From assembly GCA_963920705.1 (NCBI GenBank), contig OY987237.1, positions 15,096,601-15,160,600 on the forward strand: 64,000 nucleotides of DNA, written 5' to 3'. The position numbers were made by a program, and so were the translations under genes. Every line of letters starts with the position of its first letter. Position 1 is the first letter of the stretch. The notes under the pieces were generated by a model. The model did not search any database and was not told where the DNA came from. It worked only from the letters and a program-made list of their open reading frames with translations. This document shows, piece after piece, positions 23,343 to 36,000 of this stretch. Source of the DNA: Odiellus spinosus (Eukaryota > Arthropoda > Arachnida > Opiliones > Phalangiidae).

Positions 23343-25229
23343 TTATTCGCCACGTCTTGGCAGACATGTTTGTCTTAATATGAGTTTCGCATTTTCCTCA
23401 TCGTCGTTTGGATGGTTAAAATCAGGATCTGTTAAAAAACCCAGACTTTTGAAAGTATCTCCGACTCCGAGTAGAATTTTGACCGGTCCGGGATTAGAGT
23501 CTTGGCTAAGGGCGACCACTATACCTTGGTTACTACTGCATACTGCTGTTTTTTTGTTGAAACCGGCCGAATGGTCGACGGGCAAAACGTCGCAACTTAC
23601 GTAGCTCGGGTTTCTGGAGTAAAACCCTTTCTGTCCAAACACGTATAAGTCATCGACGAATTTGACCACGGACAAATCCTTCTCTTGGAAGAGATTGACC
23701 ATGTAGGAAGACGCCACGCGGCAAAGATCGCGTTTTTCGGGATCATACTGCAAAACAGTCCTTCCATATACGAAGTAGACTTTACCGTCGGAGATGGACA
23801 TGGTTGTTGGGTAGTAAGACAATTTCATGTCGTGTTTCCCCCATATCCCCGTAGTTTCGTTCAGGATAAGTAAGACGGTTCTTTCGCTGCATATATTTGT
23901 CGCGTAGATATAAACGTGGCCTTTATGGACGACCATCTCGAGGTACTTAAAACGTAGATGAGATAATGGAACTGGAATTGATGGTCCGGTGAAGGTCACG
24001 GTATCCATATCTTGTACGTCCAACATTCCACCGCTAGTTAAAAAGTACGTGAGATTGTCTTCGATGGTGTACAGAACCACGTTCGTTTGCAAGACGGTTT
24101 CATAGAGTTCCCATCGCTTCGTGGTCGCCGAAAAGTCCGCCATGAAGATCCGATTAGCCTTGACTCGGACCCATGTTGCCCTCACCATCAAACTGTTCAT
24201 TTTCTCGCGGATTTCGGTCATTTGACGCGTCAGGATATGGGAAGCTAAACACTTGTCGTTTTTAAATAACTCTTCAATTTCGGCTTGGAAAGTTTCCATC
24301 GGTAGGTTTTCCAGTCCGAGATGTTCCGTTAGGGCGAAGAATCGATCCATCCCCTCGTCCTTGTGAGCCTCGATCCATTCGGCGACGCCTTTGAGTCGGA
24401 TTTGAACTGATTCGGGTTTGTTAAGCTCCTCCACTTGGTTTTCGTTCAGAAATTCCAGTGCCAATTCCGGATTTGTAAAAAGCTGCGAAGTTTTAAAGGA
24501 ACAGGTTCAACAACTTTTAATTATGTTTTTGCTCGGAATCTAATGCCAAAAACGGACAGGATACTCCGACTACATTAACTTATAGCCCCAATGATGCATT
24601 TTCAAATAGAAAACAACATTTACCTTTAAGACGTCAGACATCAACTGAAACTCCACGGTTTCCAGCGAATTTTCGTGATTGTACGTAATAAACTTCGTTT
24701 TAAGCGACTGAAAGGGAACCAGCATCGCGAACAACGCCAGTTTTAGCGTCTTCGCCACTTGAATCGCGTTAATCTCTTTGGCGAAAGTGTACCACCGTCC
24801 CCAGTCTTCAAAAAAAGGAATGTTTTTTATAAATTCATTCATCTCGAAGATGAAATCCTTGAGACACCACATGTCCGCTACTTTACGCGCGTCTACTAAC
24901 ATTTTCACCGAAGTCTTCGCGAAATCCATTTGGGCACCGTAAATGAAATCCAGTAACAATTGGAAGACTTCTCGGTCAATGTCCTGTAGTTGGATAATGT
25001 CTTGTCTAGATTCTTCGAAGGGTCCCGTTAACATAATTCTAAAATATCTCGTGGCGTTAATCAGCACGCTTTTGTGAGCGTTGAAGATTAGCCCATCTAC
25101 TTTTAACTTTACGTCGCAAGTTTCGTTTTGCTCGCGATCGAATAGAATTTGCGTCATACGAATAGCGGAACGACGTTGATGAAAAAAGTTGCAAAAGTCC
25201 GTTGCCGTACCCGTTTTTGATTTGGACAT
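23343..25229 (-). CDS. BTB-BACK-Kelch-like protein, two exons
   Basis: Exon 1 is 25229-24624 (202 codons) and exon 2 is 24482-23343 (379 codons plus TAA), joined in phase 0 across a 141-bp intron (donor GTAAAT, acceptor CGCAG). The product is 581 residues, close to the usual 550-620 of the KLHL family. Residues ~26-132 form a BTB/POZ domain (TCDVKLKVDG, FNAHKSVL, SRYF-like RYFRIML, LLLDFIYG). Residues ~140-260 fit a BACK domain, continuous across the splice (SDVLK joined to LFTNPELALEF). The C-terminal ~290 residues fit a degenerate Kelch propeller, with blades such as LLILNETTGIWGKHDMKLSY and SISDGKVYFVYG. KLHL proteins typically serve as substrate adaptors of Cullin-3 ubiquitin ligases; that role is inferred here. 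AATAAA overlaps the stop codon (23347-23342), so the 3' UTR may be only a few tens of bases. I cannot name the orthologue. Confidence 0.9.
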
Positions 25230-26040
25230 GTTTTCGTTTAAAATAAATGGAATAATAATCCTTCTCTACTGGGATTTCAAGCTTAAAGTAGTTCGTTTAT
25301 CTTCCAAACTTTGGACTTGACGTTTTTCAAAAGTTCTTATTTACTTCAATTATTTACAGATAAGATGTTTTTCTAAGTTAGTCATGAGAAAGTCACCAGT
25401 ATCAAACTATTTACTTAAGCTATAAATTTGTTCAACAGTACCTTTAGGCTTGAAACAGTTTTTAGGAAGATAAGACTTTTGCCATTATGGGATTTATGAT
25501 ATTTTTGGTGATTTTAATGGTGCGATCGAAACGGAATTTGATTGTTAGTTTTAGTTTTATCTGCGCCCATTCTTTGTGATGGTGTGGTCTTTAGTCACTG
25601 GTTGTTAAAGTTAATGAAACACGTCATCAAAAGTAAATTTAATTTTCCCAAATCAGAAGTAGTAAAACCTTTCGTGTTATTGTAAACTTCTGCTAATATC
25701 CATAACGGGATTGTTTAAAAACCCAAGAACATCCTAAAAATATTTTGGTGAGTGCAGAAACCTTTGGAGGGCCATGGGCCCCCTTTGGGCCACCCCTAGA
25801 ACAGTTCTGTTTATCTCAATTCTTCGATAAACCTCTTTTAATATTTCCAAATTTTTTATTCTAAAATTGAATAGAATTTTCCCTAAACCATAAAACATGT
25901 ATTAATAGGTCCTCCTTACTTACGTTGACAATATATCAAAGTTAATTTAACCACCCGAATCTTTATTTCTATAAATAGGCCATTATTATGTCAGAAGATT
26001 CGTCGAACGGGGTCAATTGGGGGTCAAAAATATAAAAATG
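25230..26040. other. Upstream region of the BTB-Kelch gene
   Basis: Should hold its promoter (minus strand). AT-rich; I see no TATA box in a convincing position and no exon on the plus strand that could belong to NAA15. Confidence 0.35.
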
Positions 26041-26099
26041 TATTTCAGGGTGTATTCACCCATCTTCCCAGAGTCGACCCCAATAATTTTTGACGGGAG

Positions 26100-26640
26100 C
26101 CGGTGCTTGTAATTTGGTGATGAAACCATTTTGGCTGTTTTATACGCTTCTCGACCATTGGACAGAATTCCATTGGACAGAATCCCATTGGGCAGAATCC
26201 CATTCGATCCACAATCCCATTCAACCGATACGTTTTCGTAAACCAGAATCCCATTCGACCGAATCCCATTCGACCGTCAATCCCATTCGACCGAATCCCA
26301 TTCGACCGTCAATCCCATTCGACCGACGTTCACAATCAGAAGTCCATTAACACATTCTAACCTAACCTAACCTAACCTAACCATTATCGGCTTAAATTCA
26401 TCGGGACGCCCTTTTTGGTTTCGGCCCAATGGGAAATTCGGTCTATGGGGGATTCGGTTCAGCGGGATTCGGTTCAGCGGGATTTCGGTTCAATGGGAAT
26501 TCGGTGCATTGGGCTCGGTCGGCCAAGATTCGGTTGATTGGGACTATTTATTTTTTTTTTCGGACCAATGGGAATTCGGTCCAATAGGATTCTATTCAAT
26601 GGGTATATACCGTTTTATACCGGCTCTATTGTTCCCCCTT
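26100..26640 (+). repeat. Degenerate short repeat (CCCATTCGACCGAAT and inverse)
   Basis: Words like AATCCCATTCGACCG recur ~10 times to about 26330, then the complementary sense (GGGATTCGGTTCAGC, CAATGGGAATTCGGT) recurs to ~26600. The two halves are inverted, so the whole may be a foldback element. (CCTAA)n at 26358-26382 sits between them. Frames across it are repetitive and not genes. Confidence 0.65.
26358..26382 (+). repeat. Short telomere-like (CCTAA)n run
   Basis: Four to five CCTAA units, the complement of TTAGG. Too short to be a telomere; an interstitial run in the loop between inverted repeats. Confidence 0.7.
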
Positions 26641-26853
26641 TTTAAGTTTTAACCAATTTTTTTGTTTCTTGAACTGGTTTTCATTACCTTCTCATGTCAC
26701 GAGGATATTTTTTATCCCCTATATTCGGTTGCAATCTTAGAATGGGCTAAAATTTAAAATTCAAAAGGGAGGGTGAAAATTATAAATGAAATGTTTTACG
26801 TAATTATTATTCTTGAGTTGGAGAATAGTTTCAAACTAAAATATCAATAATAT

Positions 26854-27190
26854 CAGAAGCCGATGAAACCCTCCTTTGAAGTCTATTACTCCCTGGTCTT
26901 GTCTACCCCTCTCTGTATGGGTTAGTTTCAAAAAGCGCGATTCGTACGCCTCCTAACGGTAGATATTTTCGGATCGGGAGTGCGTCGAACGAATATCTCT
27001 AGCAGCCTCGGAGTTCGTCCAAAAAACGTCGTCGTTTGTGGAGAGAGAGAATTTCCAATTTTGCGTAGACAGGGGGTATGAAGTAGGACCCCTCTGATCT
27101 CGTAAAATTGGGAATTTTACCCATACAGAGAGGAGCGCTATATCGAACATTAGAGTAGTAGACTTCAAAGGAGGGTTTCATCTACTTCTG
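26854..27190 (+). mobile_element. 337-bp MITE (family B), copy 4, 7-bp TSD
   Basis: Same orientation as copy 1 except that its right end reads CATCTACTTCTG. Perfect 7-bp duplications ATAATAT at 26847-26853 and 27191-27197. Confidence 0.92.
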
Positions 27191-27896
27191 ATAATATGAT
27201 AACTAATTTTCCATGATTTAAACTTAAAATACTTATTCATTGCGAACAGTTTGAAACAAAATGAAAATTCTCGTGAAATTCACTTTAATGTTTCCTTTGA
27301 AACTTATCTTTCTAACGTTACCAACTTAAACTCTTTCTTAGAGTGGAAAACTTAATCTTTACACTTTCTCACGGACTTAAACAATCGTGGAATGGTAACG
27401 GTTATGGTGTGGATGTAAAATTGAGGGTGATATCTCATTTTTATTATCAGTTTAAAAAAAAAAAGTAAATATTGTCTTAACCGTATCAATTGTTTAATTA
27501 ATTTTTCCGTGGCGTATGATTTGGTTCGAAGAAAAATAAATTATTTTAATTTCGCTTATTGGCAATTTTATTTAAATTAAAATAATAATTTTGATGATAT
27601 TAATTATTTTTGTAATATATAATTCGAAATAACCATATTTTAATTAATAACTGGTTTTTGAGGTTTCGTTTTTTAAAACCATCGCTCGGATTTCTAGATG
27701 ACAGCGTAGTTAGACTAGGATTAATGATGAAGATTTAATGGGAAAGCGAAACTAAAATGGATTGATGATTTAAAGGGAAAATGAAACCACGTGGAATGAT
27801 GATTTAAAGGGAAATTAGAAACGAAGATTTAAATTGAAATTATGGTTAAATTAAAATGGTGTGTTTAATTTTTTTGGTTTATTTATATATTTTTAG

Positions 27897-29839
27897 CTAA
27901 TATGGCACCGGCTGAGCTGAAAAAACTTCGAAACAAGCAACGCAAGGCGCGTAAAAGAGCGGAATTAGAACGCGAAAAGCAGACGGCCGCCCAAGAAAAG
28001 CGCGATCAACACATGAAATCGCGTCAACAACAAGACGGAACCGGTGGAGGAGGAGGTGGTGGCGGAGAAGTCGACAACCTAAAGGAAGAAGAGCTTATCC
28101 CCGAAAAACTAGCTCGGGTGAGCCCTTAATTACTACTCAGTATTTAAATCAATCTTTTATAACAACTATTCAAACCGTCAAGGGATCAAAAATTACAAAA
28201 GAATGAAAAGATTCCCTTTTCTTTTAAACTTTTCAAGTCGGTAATAATTACATTCTAAGTTCTAAAAAATGTGTTTTTTTTTTTTTCTTTTCATGACGTT
28301 GGATTTAGACTGACGAGCCTCTTGAGCAATCGATTCGTTTCCTGAAGCCACTCCAGTGCCTGGCCAGCGATAGGATTGAAACTCATCTACTGGCCTACGA
28401 AATCTTTTCCCGTAAAGGAAAACTCCTTTTGATGTTGCAATCGATTAAGAGAGCGCACCGGATAGAACCCAATCATCATAGACTTCATCATCACATCGGA
28501 CATTTCTATCTCCAAGGTGCTTAAATCGCTATATACAATTGGAATACGCTGTAAAAATGAAAATCAATTAATTTACGATGGTTTCAGTGCAAGAGAGATT
28601 ATCAGAGCTTCCGCCTCCAGTGGCGACCGTCCTTCAGCAGGAAATGAAAATCATCTACGGCACCAAAGACGCTCGACAACTCAATGAGCAGTTTCTAGTA
28701 ACGCATAAACATTCTCTGCCCCATTTATTACAAGGTAAGCGTTAAATTTCTAGTTTTGACTTCTTCGGGAAAGAAAAGAGAAAAACTTTTTTCTCTTCAA
28801 CGAAACTCGTATTGCCATCTATGATAGCTTCGTTTAATTCATCTCTTTGCGTTTTATTTTTATCCGTTTCTTAGGAGCTCTAGTTTTATATATGATTGAC
28901 AAAACATCTCAGGATAGAGCGCTTAAACTAGTTACTCAATTAAATAACCAATTGGAAGGAGTGAGCATTCATGTAAGTGTTTTTAAATTTTTATTTTTAA
29001 ATCGCGTGGGTTGAACCTATTAAATGATAACTATAAACTAAAAATATGAACTGAATCCAAATCTGTTAAATAGATAAGCTTTCTTATTTTTATCTTGAAC
29101 TTAATCGGCAAAGTATTTAGCCTACTTTTATTTATTGTATATAATTAGGCCTAATTATCTACATCATTGTATAGTCTACAATACAGTTAGGCCTATTTTC
29201 ATCTATTTTATCTAAAACATTGTTAAGCCTACTTTCATCTATTTTATCTAAAACATTGTTAAGCCTACTTTCATCTATTTTATCTGCAATATAGTTAAGC
29301 CTACTTTTATTTGTCTACAATATAGTTAAGCCTACTTTTATTTATTGTCTACAATATAGTTAAGCCTACTTTTATTTATTGTCTACAATATAGCTAAGCC
29401 TACTTTTATTTATTGTCTACAATATAGTTAAGCCTACTTTTATTTATTGTCTACAATATATCTAAGCCTACTTTTATTTGTCTACAATATAGTTAAGCCT
29501 ACTTCATCTATTTTACAATGGATAAAATATTTTTCTCGTTTTTCTTTTCAGACGTTAAGTGAAATTTTAATCGCGTTGAATTCAAATAGTTTGGGCCCCA
29601 TATCCGAGGAATTTATTGTCGAATTTAAACTAAAATGTCACGAACTGTTTCCCCAAGCGACTGTGTTTTTAGCCGTAGTCGATACGCCAGTCAGCGAGAA
29701 CGGTGACCACGAGGAAGATCGACAAACGAATGACTCTCCCATCTTAGATTCGTCTAAAGAATGCGCCAATGACAATGATCGCGGCGTGACTGTTGGCGAA
29801 TTGACCAATCACGTGAACAGTATAGCTCAGGAAGAATAA
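27897..29839 (+). CDS. NAA15: NAA15, C-terminal half (five exons)
   Basis: Exons 27897-28117, 28309-28516, 28588-28734, 28875-28972 and 29552-29839 have GT-AG borders and keep frame, giving ~320 residues ending in EEN-like QEE then TAA. Diagnostic matches to animal NAA15, the auxiliary subunit of the NatA N-terminal acetyltransferase: ANM-like start, ELKKLRNKQRKARKR (basic NARP1 segment), ELIPEKLAR, ETHLLAYEIFSRKGKLLLM, SLPHLLQG, CHELFP. NAA15 anchors the NAA10 catalytic subunit to ribosomes; this part is the C-terminal region, and the N-terminal TPR half (over 500 residues in other animals) is absent from the window. The first exon starts in mid-reading after an acceptor (TTTTAG|CT), so an upstream exon is expected. 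A poly-Gly run (residues ~49-56 from the Met at 27902) is lineage-specific. AATAAA lies 2 nt after the stop (29842). Either a very long upstream intron or a broken/duplicated copy; intact frames favour a live gene. Confidence 0.9.
29119..29510 (+). repeat. ~34-bp tandem repeat in NAA15 last intron
   Basis: About eleven units containing AGTTAAGCCTACTTTTATTT and GTCTACAATAT, with two 35-40-bp variants at the left (CATCTATTTTATC). The array fills most of the 579-bp intron between 28973 and 29551, ending ~40 bp before the acceptor, so it may lengthen the otherwise short intron. Confidence 0.9.
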
Positions 29840-29849
29840 CGAATAAACA

Positions 29850-31448
29850 AATAGCTTTTTAGAAGGAAAAAAAAACACGAAAGATAAAACAAACATAAGT
29901 CAGTCACGCTGAGTGAAAGAAAAACAAAATTAAGCGCTTTTTTCAAATTCAATTCTTCATTTTCTTGAATTTATTTTCATTTAAAGTTTCAATTTTTCTT
30001 CTGACGTTTCAAAATAAAAGTAAGTGACGAAAGAATTTTTTCCTTTTAAGAATAAATTAGAAAACTGAATGTTTAGAAAGCTATTTGAGAAAGTTTTATC
30101 CAAAAGTGACGTTTAATAAAAAAAATTGCGATAAAAAGAGTGGAATTTAAGAGAGAAAAAACATTTTTGACGTGAAATTGAAAATTGTTTAATAAAAAAA
30201 TATAAAAACGTGATTTTTTTAAGGAATGAAACTAAAAAACATTTTCAAACAAAAACACAATCATAGACATCTTATTAATTGGTGATATATACTTAACGAT
30301 GATTAATTTAATTTATAGATGAAGCTACAACTGTACCAAATTAAATATGTTTTTCTTTTAATTTAGAAATTAAAAGTAACGATGGAATAAAATAAACTTT
30401 TTCATCTTAAAATCACATTTGTAGCGGCACCTATAGTTGAATTATATTAAAATTAACAAATAATCCTGCCTATGCAATGCTTTATTAGATTAGATAGTAG
30501 AAAAAAAATTCCACTGTTTCCCCGTAAATTAGAAAAATTGAAATTAGGCTTCATTTAAAAAATTAGTAAAATTTCCAATAAAGTGCACCTTTTGTAAAAT
30601 CGATAAAAAAGTTTAAAACTACTGCAAATTACTTCAATAAAGGGCATGGAATTTAAATAAAATTAATATAATTAAATCAATTATTTTGATGTCTATGTAA
30701 AGAACATAATCTGTCAGAAAAAGTTAAAAAAAAATAATAATTTCTATTATTTTAAGCCATTTTAATTATTTCAATTGTAATTAATGAATTAATTACAATT
30801 AATTTAACCCTTACTTTTCTCCCTAACCTCGAGTCAAAATTTTTTCACGAAAGTTCAGTAAAAAAATTAAAATTTTGTAAGCGCCAATCTAGAGTATTTT
30901 GTCGAAACTTAATTTTGAGTTTTTTGACGAAATAAAACTATAACAATTTAAAAATACTTCCCAAACTTTAAAAAAAAAATGGGCTGTGAATTATAAAAAA
31001 TGATTTGATTAAAAACAAAATGGCTCTCCCTAAATCACGACCAAAATTTAAATTACCGTAAAAGGAATTAAAAATTGTTTGAAAATTTAATATAATGGCT
31101 GCAGTAGCACTTTATTTAATGATGATTAAATTAAACTTAACACTGTTTGCTCTGTATACCATTTAATTAAAATTAATTTGTTTTTTTAAACTAAGAAAGT
31201 CAAAGTTCATTCATTTTGATCAGAAATAAGATTTAATTATCCCTTCTTCAAATGCTTTTAAATTTTGTAATTAAAGAAAAATAATTATTAATTATAACGC
31301 AAACAGTGTATAAGTTTAACATCAAAAGTGTTTTGTAAATTAGAAAATAAAAAAACAGTGAAAAAAAAACCACAAGTTTTGGCCGATCAAACCGTGATAA
31401 AAATGTTCATAAAAAGTTACGGGCAATTTTTAGCTGATGGTCAAAACG

Positions 31449-31479
<31 letters not shown>

Positions 31480-31850
31480 ATTATTGTAAAATGATGATTA
31501 AAAATAATCATCGTTGAATAAGGTACTGTTTTATTATTACATTATATCTAAAACCATGATACGTTTATAATTTAGGCTTAGCTTTAATCACTGGAGATTC
31601 TGTGGTATGACTAAGCACTAACAGGTAAGCTAATATTTATGTAGTTCATGAATAGGTCATGTTATTTAGCATAAATGGTTTATTTCTAGATGAAATATTA
31701 AACATTTAAGGACTATAAAACAGTAATGAGCCTCAAAAGAAAACAAGTATCAAATTACAAAAGGTATTTTGATTTTTAATAAATTATTAAATTTTGCTAG
31801 ACTTAAAAAACCAAAATGAAATTAGGGCTAAAAGCATTCCATTCCGTTTT
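29850..31850. other. AT-rich intergenic stretch, no gene seen
   Basis: Between NAA15 and the CD36-family gene. Holds a run of 30 A (31449-31478); no exon or RNA recognised. Confidence 0.45.
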
Positions 31851-32219
31851 CCGCCGTTCAAATTTCCTTGTAGGTAATCACGTGAGTTAAATGCCTGAGG
31901 CTGATTGGCGCGCGAGTTTGGCTTCTCATCGGGGAGCAACCAATGAGAATCGAGAGTTGTATGACGATTTCTGTTTTCGAGGAGCCTTTATCTAAGAGCA
32001 AACTAGCAAAGCGCGTACGACGGTAACGGTACGAAGCCTGAAGCCAGAAACCTCAGCTCCTCAGATAAAGAGAATGTGATTGTTAAAATTATAGCCCCCT
32101 CACTTTTTAAACCATGTTAGATCATTCGGGAAGTTTTAGTTTAGATTATCGTAGAGGCAGCTTAAACAAAAGTGACGGAAAGAGATGACTTAAAAAGACG
32201 CCGTTAAATTCATTCGAAG
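31850..32219 (+). promoter_or_regulatory. Promoter-like CpG-richer region of the CD36-family gene
   Basis: Locally CpG-rich, with TCACGTGA (palindromic bHLH-Zip site, 31878-31885), an inverted CCAAT box (31904-31908) and a CCAAT box (31940-31944) within 70 bp. A possible donor AAG|GTAATC at 32220 could end a non-coding first exon. Placement of the start site is inference. Confidence 0.45.
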
Positions 32220-33003
32220 GTAATCCAATTGGATTTTTCATCTTATTATCGTTGTTCGTAAGCCTCGGTCCTCCCGTTAAGTGACGCGTATAGCGTGGTA
32301 AAGAAAAGAAGCCTAGCTTTCTTTCCCTATTATAAATGGGTAAAACCCGAAACTGCCGCTTTCTTTAAAGGATAAAAGGTATTATTAGGTCACTGGGTGC
32401 TTTAAAAAAATCGCCGTCCGGCGCGAGAGTGAAAGTATATTAAAAAGAAATTATATAGTCGCAATTTTAAACAGGAAATTCAACTTTAACATTTAAATAA
32501 GAATTAAGGAAGGAAAGTTATTGTTTCCGTCGCCTAAGGAAATATTTTCGTCTTTACCTTTGTTTGTAAAAATAACTCAATGAAACCAGAAGGGTATTGA
32601 ACATGTGTTTTTGATAAACTGTTCACGCGTTTTTAGACTTTATGCTAAATTAAACTGAAACAAGTGCTTACCAAATAGGTCATTACCTTTATGCCAAATT
32701 TCCATTACCAACACCAGCGTATATCGTATTGATAATATTTTAAATGAGGTATTAGTAATAGCTTTAAGTCTTGCTTCACCATTTTTGAAATATGGGAAAT
32801 CCTACTCTTTTATTATTAAAATTATTCAGATTACGCGTTTTTGATACAATATTTTCTCTTTCGTACTTATTTATATCATTGAGGTATAAGAGTGAATTCT
32901 GACGTATCTAATCTCCGTTGAAACCCCTTTATTTTATCATTCTTTCTAGGTTTTGTTTGTATAATTTTGGCTCAACTATCCTTCCACGTGCGCTTCTTCA
33001 TCA

Positions 33004-33009
33004 ATGTGA
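33004..33009 (+). promoter_or_regulatory. Minimal upstream start-stop (ATG TGA)
   Basis: ATG directly followed by TGA, 43 nt before the receptor's start codon. It lies in the mRNA if the exon begins at the good acceptor at 32948-32949 (TTCTTTCTAG) but not if the acceptor GATTAG at ~33020 is used. Confidence 0.35.
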
Positions 33010-33051
33010 ATCTCTGATTAGAAACCTCCTGTTTTTATCAATCCTACTAAA

Positions 33052-36000
33052 ATGTCTTCGCAATATCGTAAAACCAGTAAGTTGTTTTCATATTCTATTC
33101 AATAACTTTGCATTATTATTTAAAATTAGATCTTTTAATAGTGGTTACGTTAAAGTTGTTTTAATTAAACTTTACTAATGATTTTAAACCCTTTATTTCT
33201 CAGTTATCACTGGTTCCATTGGATTTTTATTCCTCATAATTGGCATTATTGGTATCACAACGTTACCAACCATTTTTAACGCCATCTTACAATTGGTAAG
33301 TGGATGATAACGTATTTTTCATAACTTTTATCACAGTTCTTAGCTAGTAAACAAAAATATAGAAAAGTTAGCGAGGTGCACTTTGCTTTTCCACTTTCTT
33401 ATTTTTCAAGTGTAGTGGTTTTTTTTTTTTTATTCTTTTGAAGTAGCGCGTATTACATCCGTTTTAAAGTACTTTTACTAGAGGGTGGATTGGGAGTCTA
33501 GGCAATGAGAATGGCTTCCTTTATGAATTATTTAGATTATAGACAAAACAATTTTGTTGTCAAGAGCTGATAAGAAAAGCAGCCTTATTTATTCCAATTT
33601 TAACAGAATAAAAATACAAAAACCCCGCGTAATGATCAAGTACTATAAGTCAATAGTTTTTTACTCCCACATACAGTAGTTACATAAATTTAGTAGATTT
33701 ACACGTTTTTAACGCGATTTAGTTTGATTTTTAAATGTAATCTACAAAATTATCTCAAACTGTAGCTAATAAATTTGTTTAAAGGGATGGTGAAAAGGAA
33801 AATAAATTTTTTATCGATTCTACTTTGATGTTTTAAAGTATCTAAATTGTGCAAAAAATTGGTAAAGATTCCAATTTTTCGCTTTTAGAATTTAAAGGAT
33901 AACCTAAGACTAAACAAGACTCCCCTTTAGCTTCGTAAAATATCTACCGCACTCGAAGTTGTACCTCAATCGATATTGAAAGAGTGTGCCGTACCATGTG
34001 TCGCTGAGATTTTATTATTGCTAAAGATACAGGGGCTTCTTTTGATTAGTCTGAGGCTATAATTTTAATTAAATTAGAAAGCAGAATCCTCTCCACCCGC
34101 CCTTTAATTATCGCTAGCAGAGCGCTATCAGTTAAAATTATCTTAGGATCAAATTCAAAACATAGTTTTGAGATTAATTTCTGCAATAAATATAACCCTG
34201 GTATTTTTTCTTCCCTTGGGAAAAAACCGTAGAAACCTGTTTCTTTATCCTAACTGAAAGATTAGACACCTGTATTGCAATTTTGCAACATTCCTGAGGT
34301 TCCCCCACCCCTTAAAATGTTTGAGTTTTAACCATAGGACCCCCACTGAATAGAGATAGGTGTGTTTGTGTTCATTGTGATATTCTTTGGTATGTGAAGA
34401 TTTTTCTGGTCAATGTCATTGAAAACCCGCCCCTTTTTTGAGGCTAAAACCACTTGTTAAAGCTAAAAGACCCTGGTGGCATGCATCCTCCAGGTGTATG
34501 GTTACTTTTAGACCAGGTGTTTTGTCCAAATTGTCCAGAGAAATGGTTTGGAAAAGTTAAGCTTGTTATTAAGGTTTCAAAAATAAACTAGATAAATGAG
34601 AATAAGCAAAAATATTTCACCTACCAAGAATATAATTTTGGTTTAGTCTAATCATATCAGATTTAATCAGAATTTAATATGATTGGCCCAGATTAAAAAC
34701 CAATGAGACGAGACTCTACTCCCAAGTGGAAATAAATTTTAGAGTGACTTTTTATATTTAAAAAAATTATATAATTTCCCTTTAATCAAATTATCCATTA
34801 GATATCAAGCCGCAAAAAGTTTTTTAGTTAATCTTTTTTATCAAGATACGTCTACTAGGTCACTAATAGTCACGCGAATTGTTATGTCATGGAATAGGAA
34901 TTTGTCGCTTGGCACAAAGTTGATATTTAGTTTAGAAAAAAATAATTCTCGCCTTAGTTAGTCCTTGACAAAGGTTCAAGCTTGAGATCCCGAGACGGGA
35001 AAACTATATTGAATGCTTAGATAACCGTTCAATTTTGTTTTTTAAGGTGAACTTCCTTTTTAAAATTACTTTAAAGGGAGTGTAAACTAAAATTAAAATC
35101 GCCTACTAACGTGTGCGACGTCATAGGGACATTTTAAATTTATGATTGAGTTTTTGCGTTAAATCAAAGTTGAAGCGTATATCAAGCTTTTCTTTTAAAG
35201 GGGCTATCTGCGATTTTTAAAGTCGTCTTTTCTCGCTTAGTAGAAAATTATTTTAAAGGCGCATATAATAGAGCAGATAGGGCCTTTAACCCCCGTTATC
35301 AGGCTTCCAAGTGACTTAAAAGCGGAGATCTAAATGGAAAAGAGAATGCAAAAAGCTTGAAAATGGGGATTACTCCGATTTGTTAGGCGTAATGGCACAA
35401 TGTCAACTATTACCCTCCACCTTACAGAGGTCCTCAAGAACAGTACAAAAGTCTTTAAGACTTCCCTAATACTTCTTGACATAATGAAAGACTTCCCCAA
35501 GACCTCTAAAGACTACGTAAGACACCTGAAAGACTTCCCTAAGACCCCTTAAGACTAAATGTTTTTGTTAAGAGAGAGCTTCATACTCCCTTTAATGTGA
35601 TTGATGTCATAGTTAAAAGAAACAAGTTTTCTTAATCTCATACTCTGTAGATATTTAAATAATGGTTACGTAGAACTTAAAATATGTCTAAATGATGTAA
35701 ATGTCTATAAATTTAATGAGTTCTAAGCCAAAAAAATGAAATTAACAATTTTTTGTGAGAATTGCTCTTTAAAATGTATCTGTTGCTATGGAAATGATAG
35801 TGAATGATCTAAAAATTAATTTACAATGACATTGAATTTGTTGAATATATTATGCATTGTGTTTCGCTGCTGATTCTAGTTTAGAAATAATATGTTTTGT
35901 AATCTTAGGAGTTTAAAGGAAATATTATATAAAATTTCCTTATTGTACCTTTAAAATCTTGGGAAAAAATTACGTATAATATAATAGTTAACTTAGTATC

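Noticed and set aside
32918-33178. 86-codon hydrophobic frame before the CD36-family exon 2
   Set aside because: Out of frame with the real start MSSQYRKT at 33052, whose donor and phase fit exon 2 exactly.
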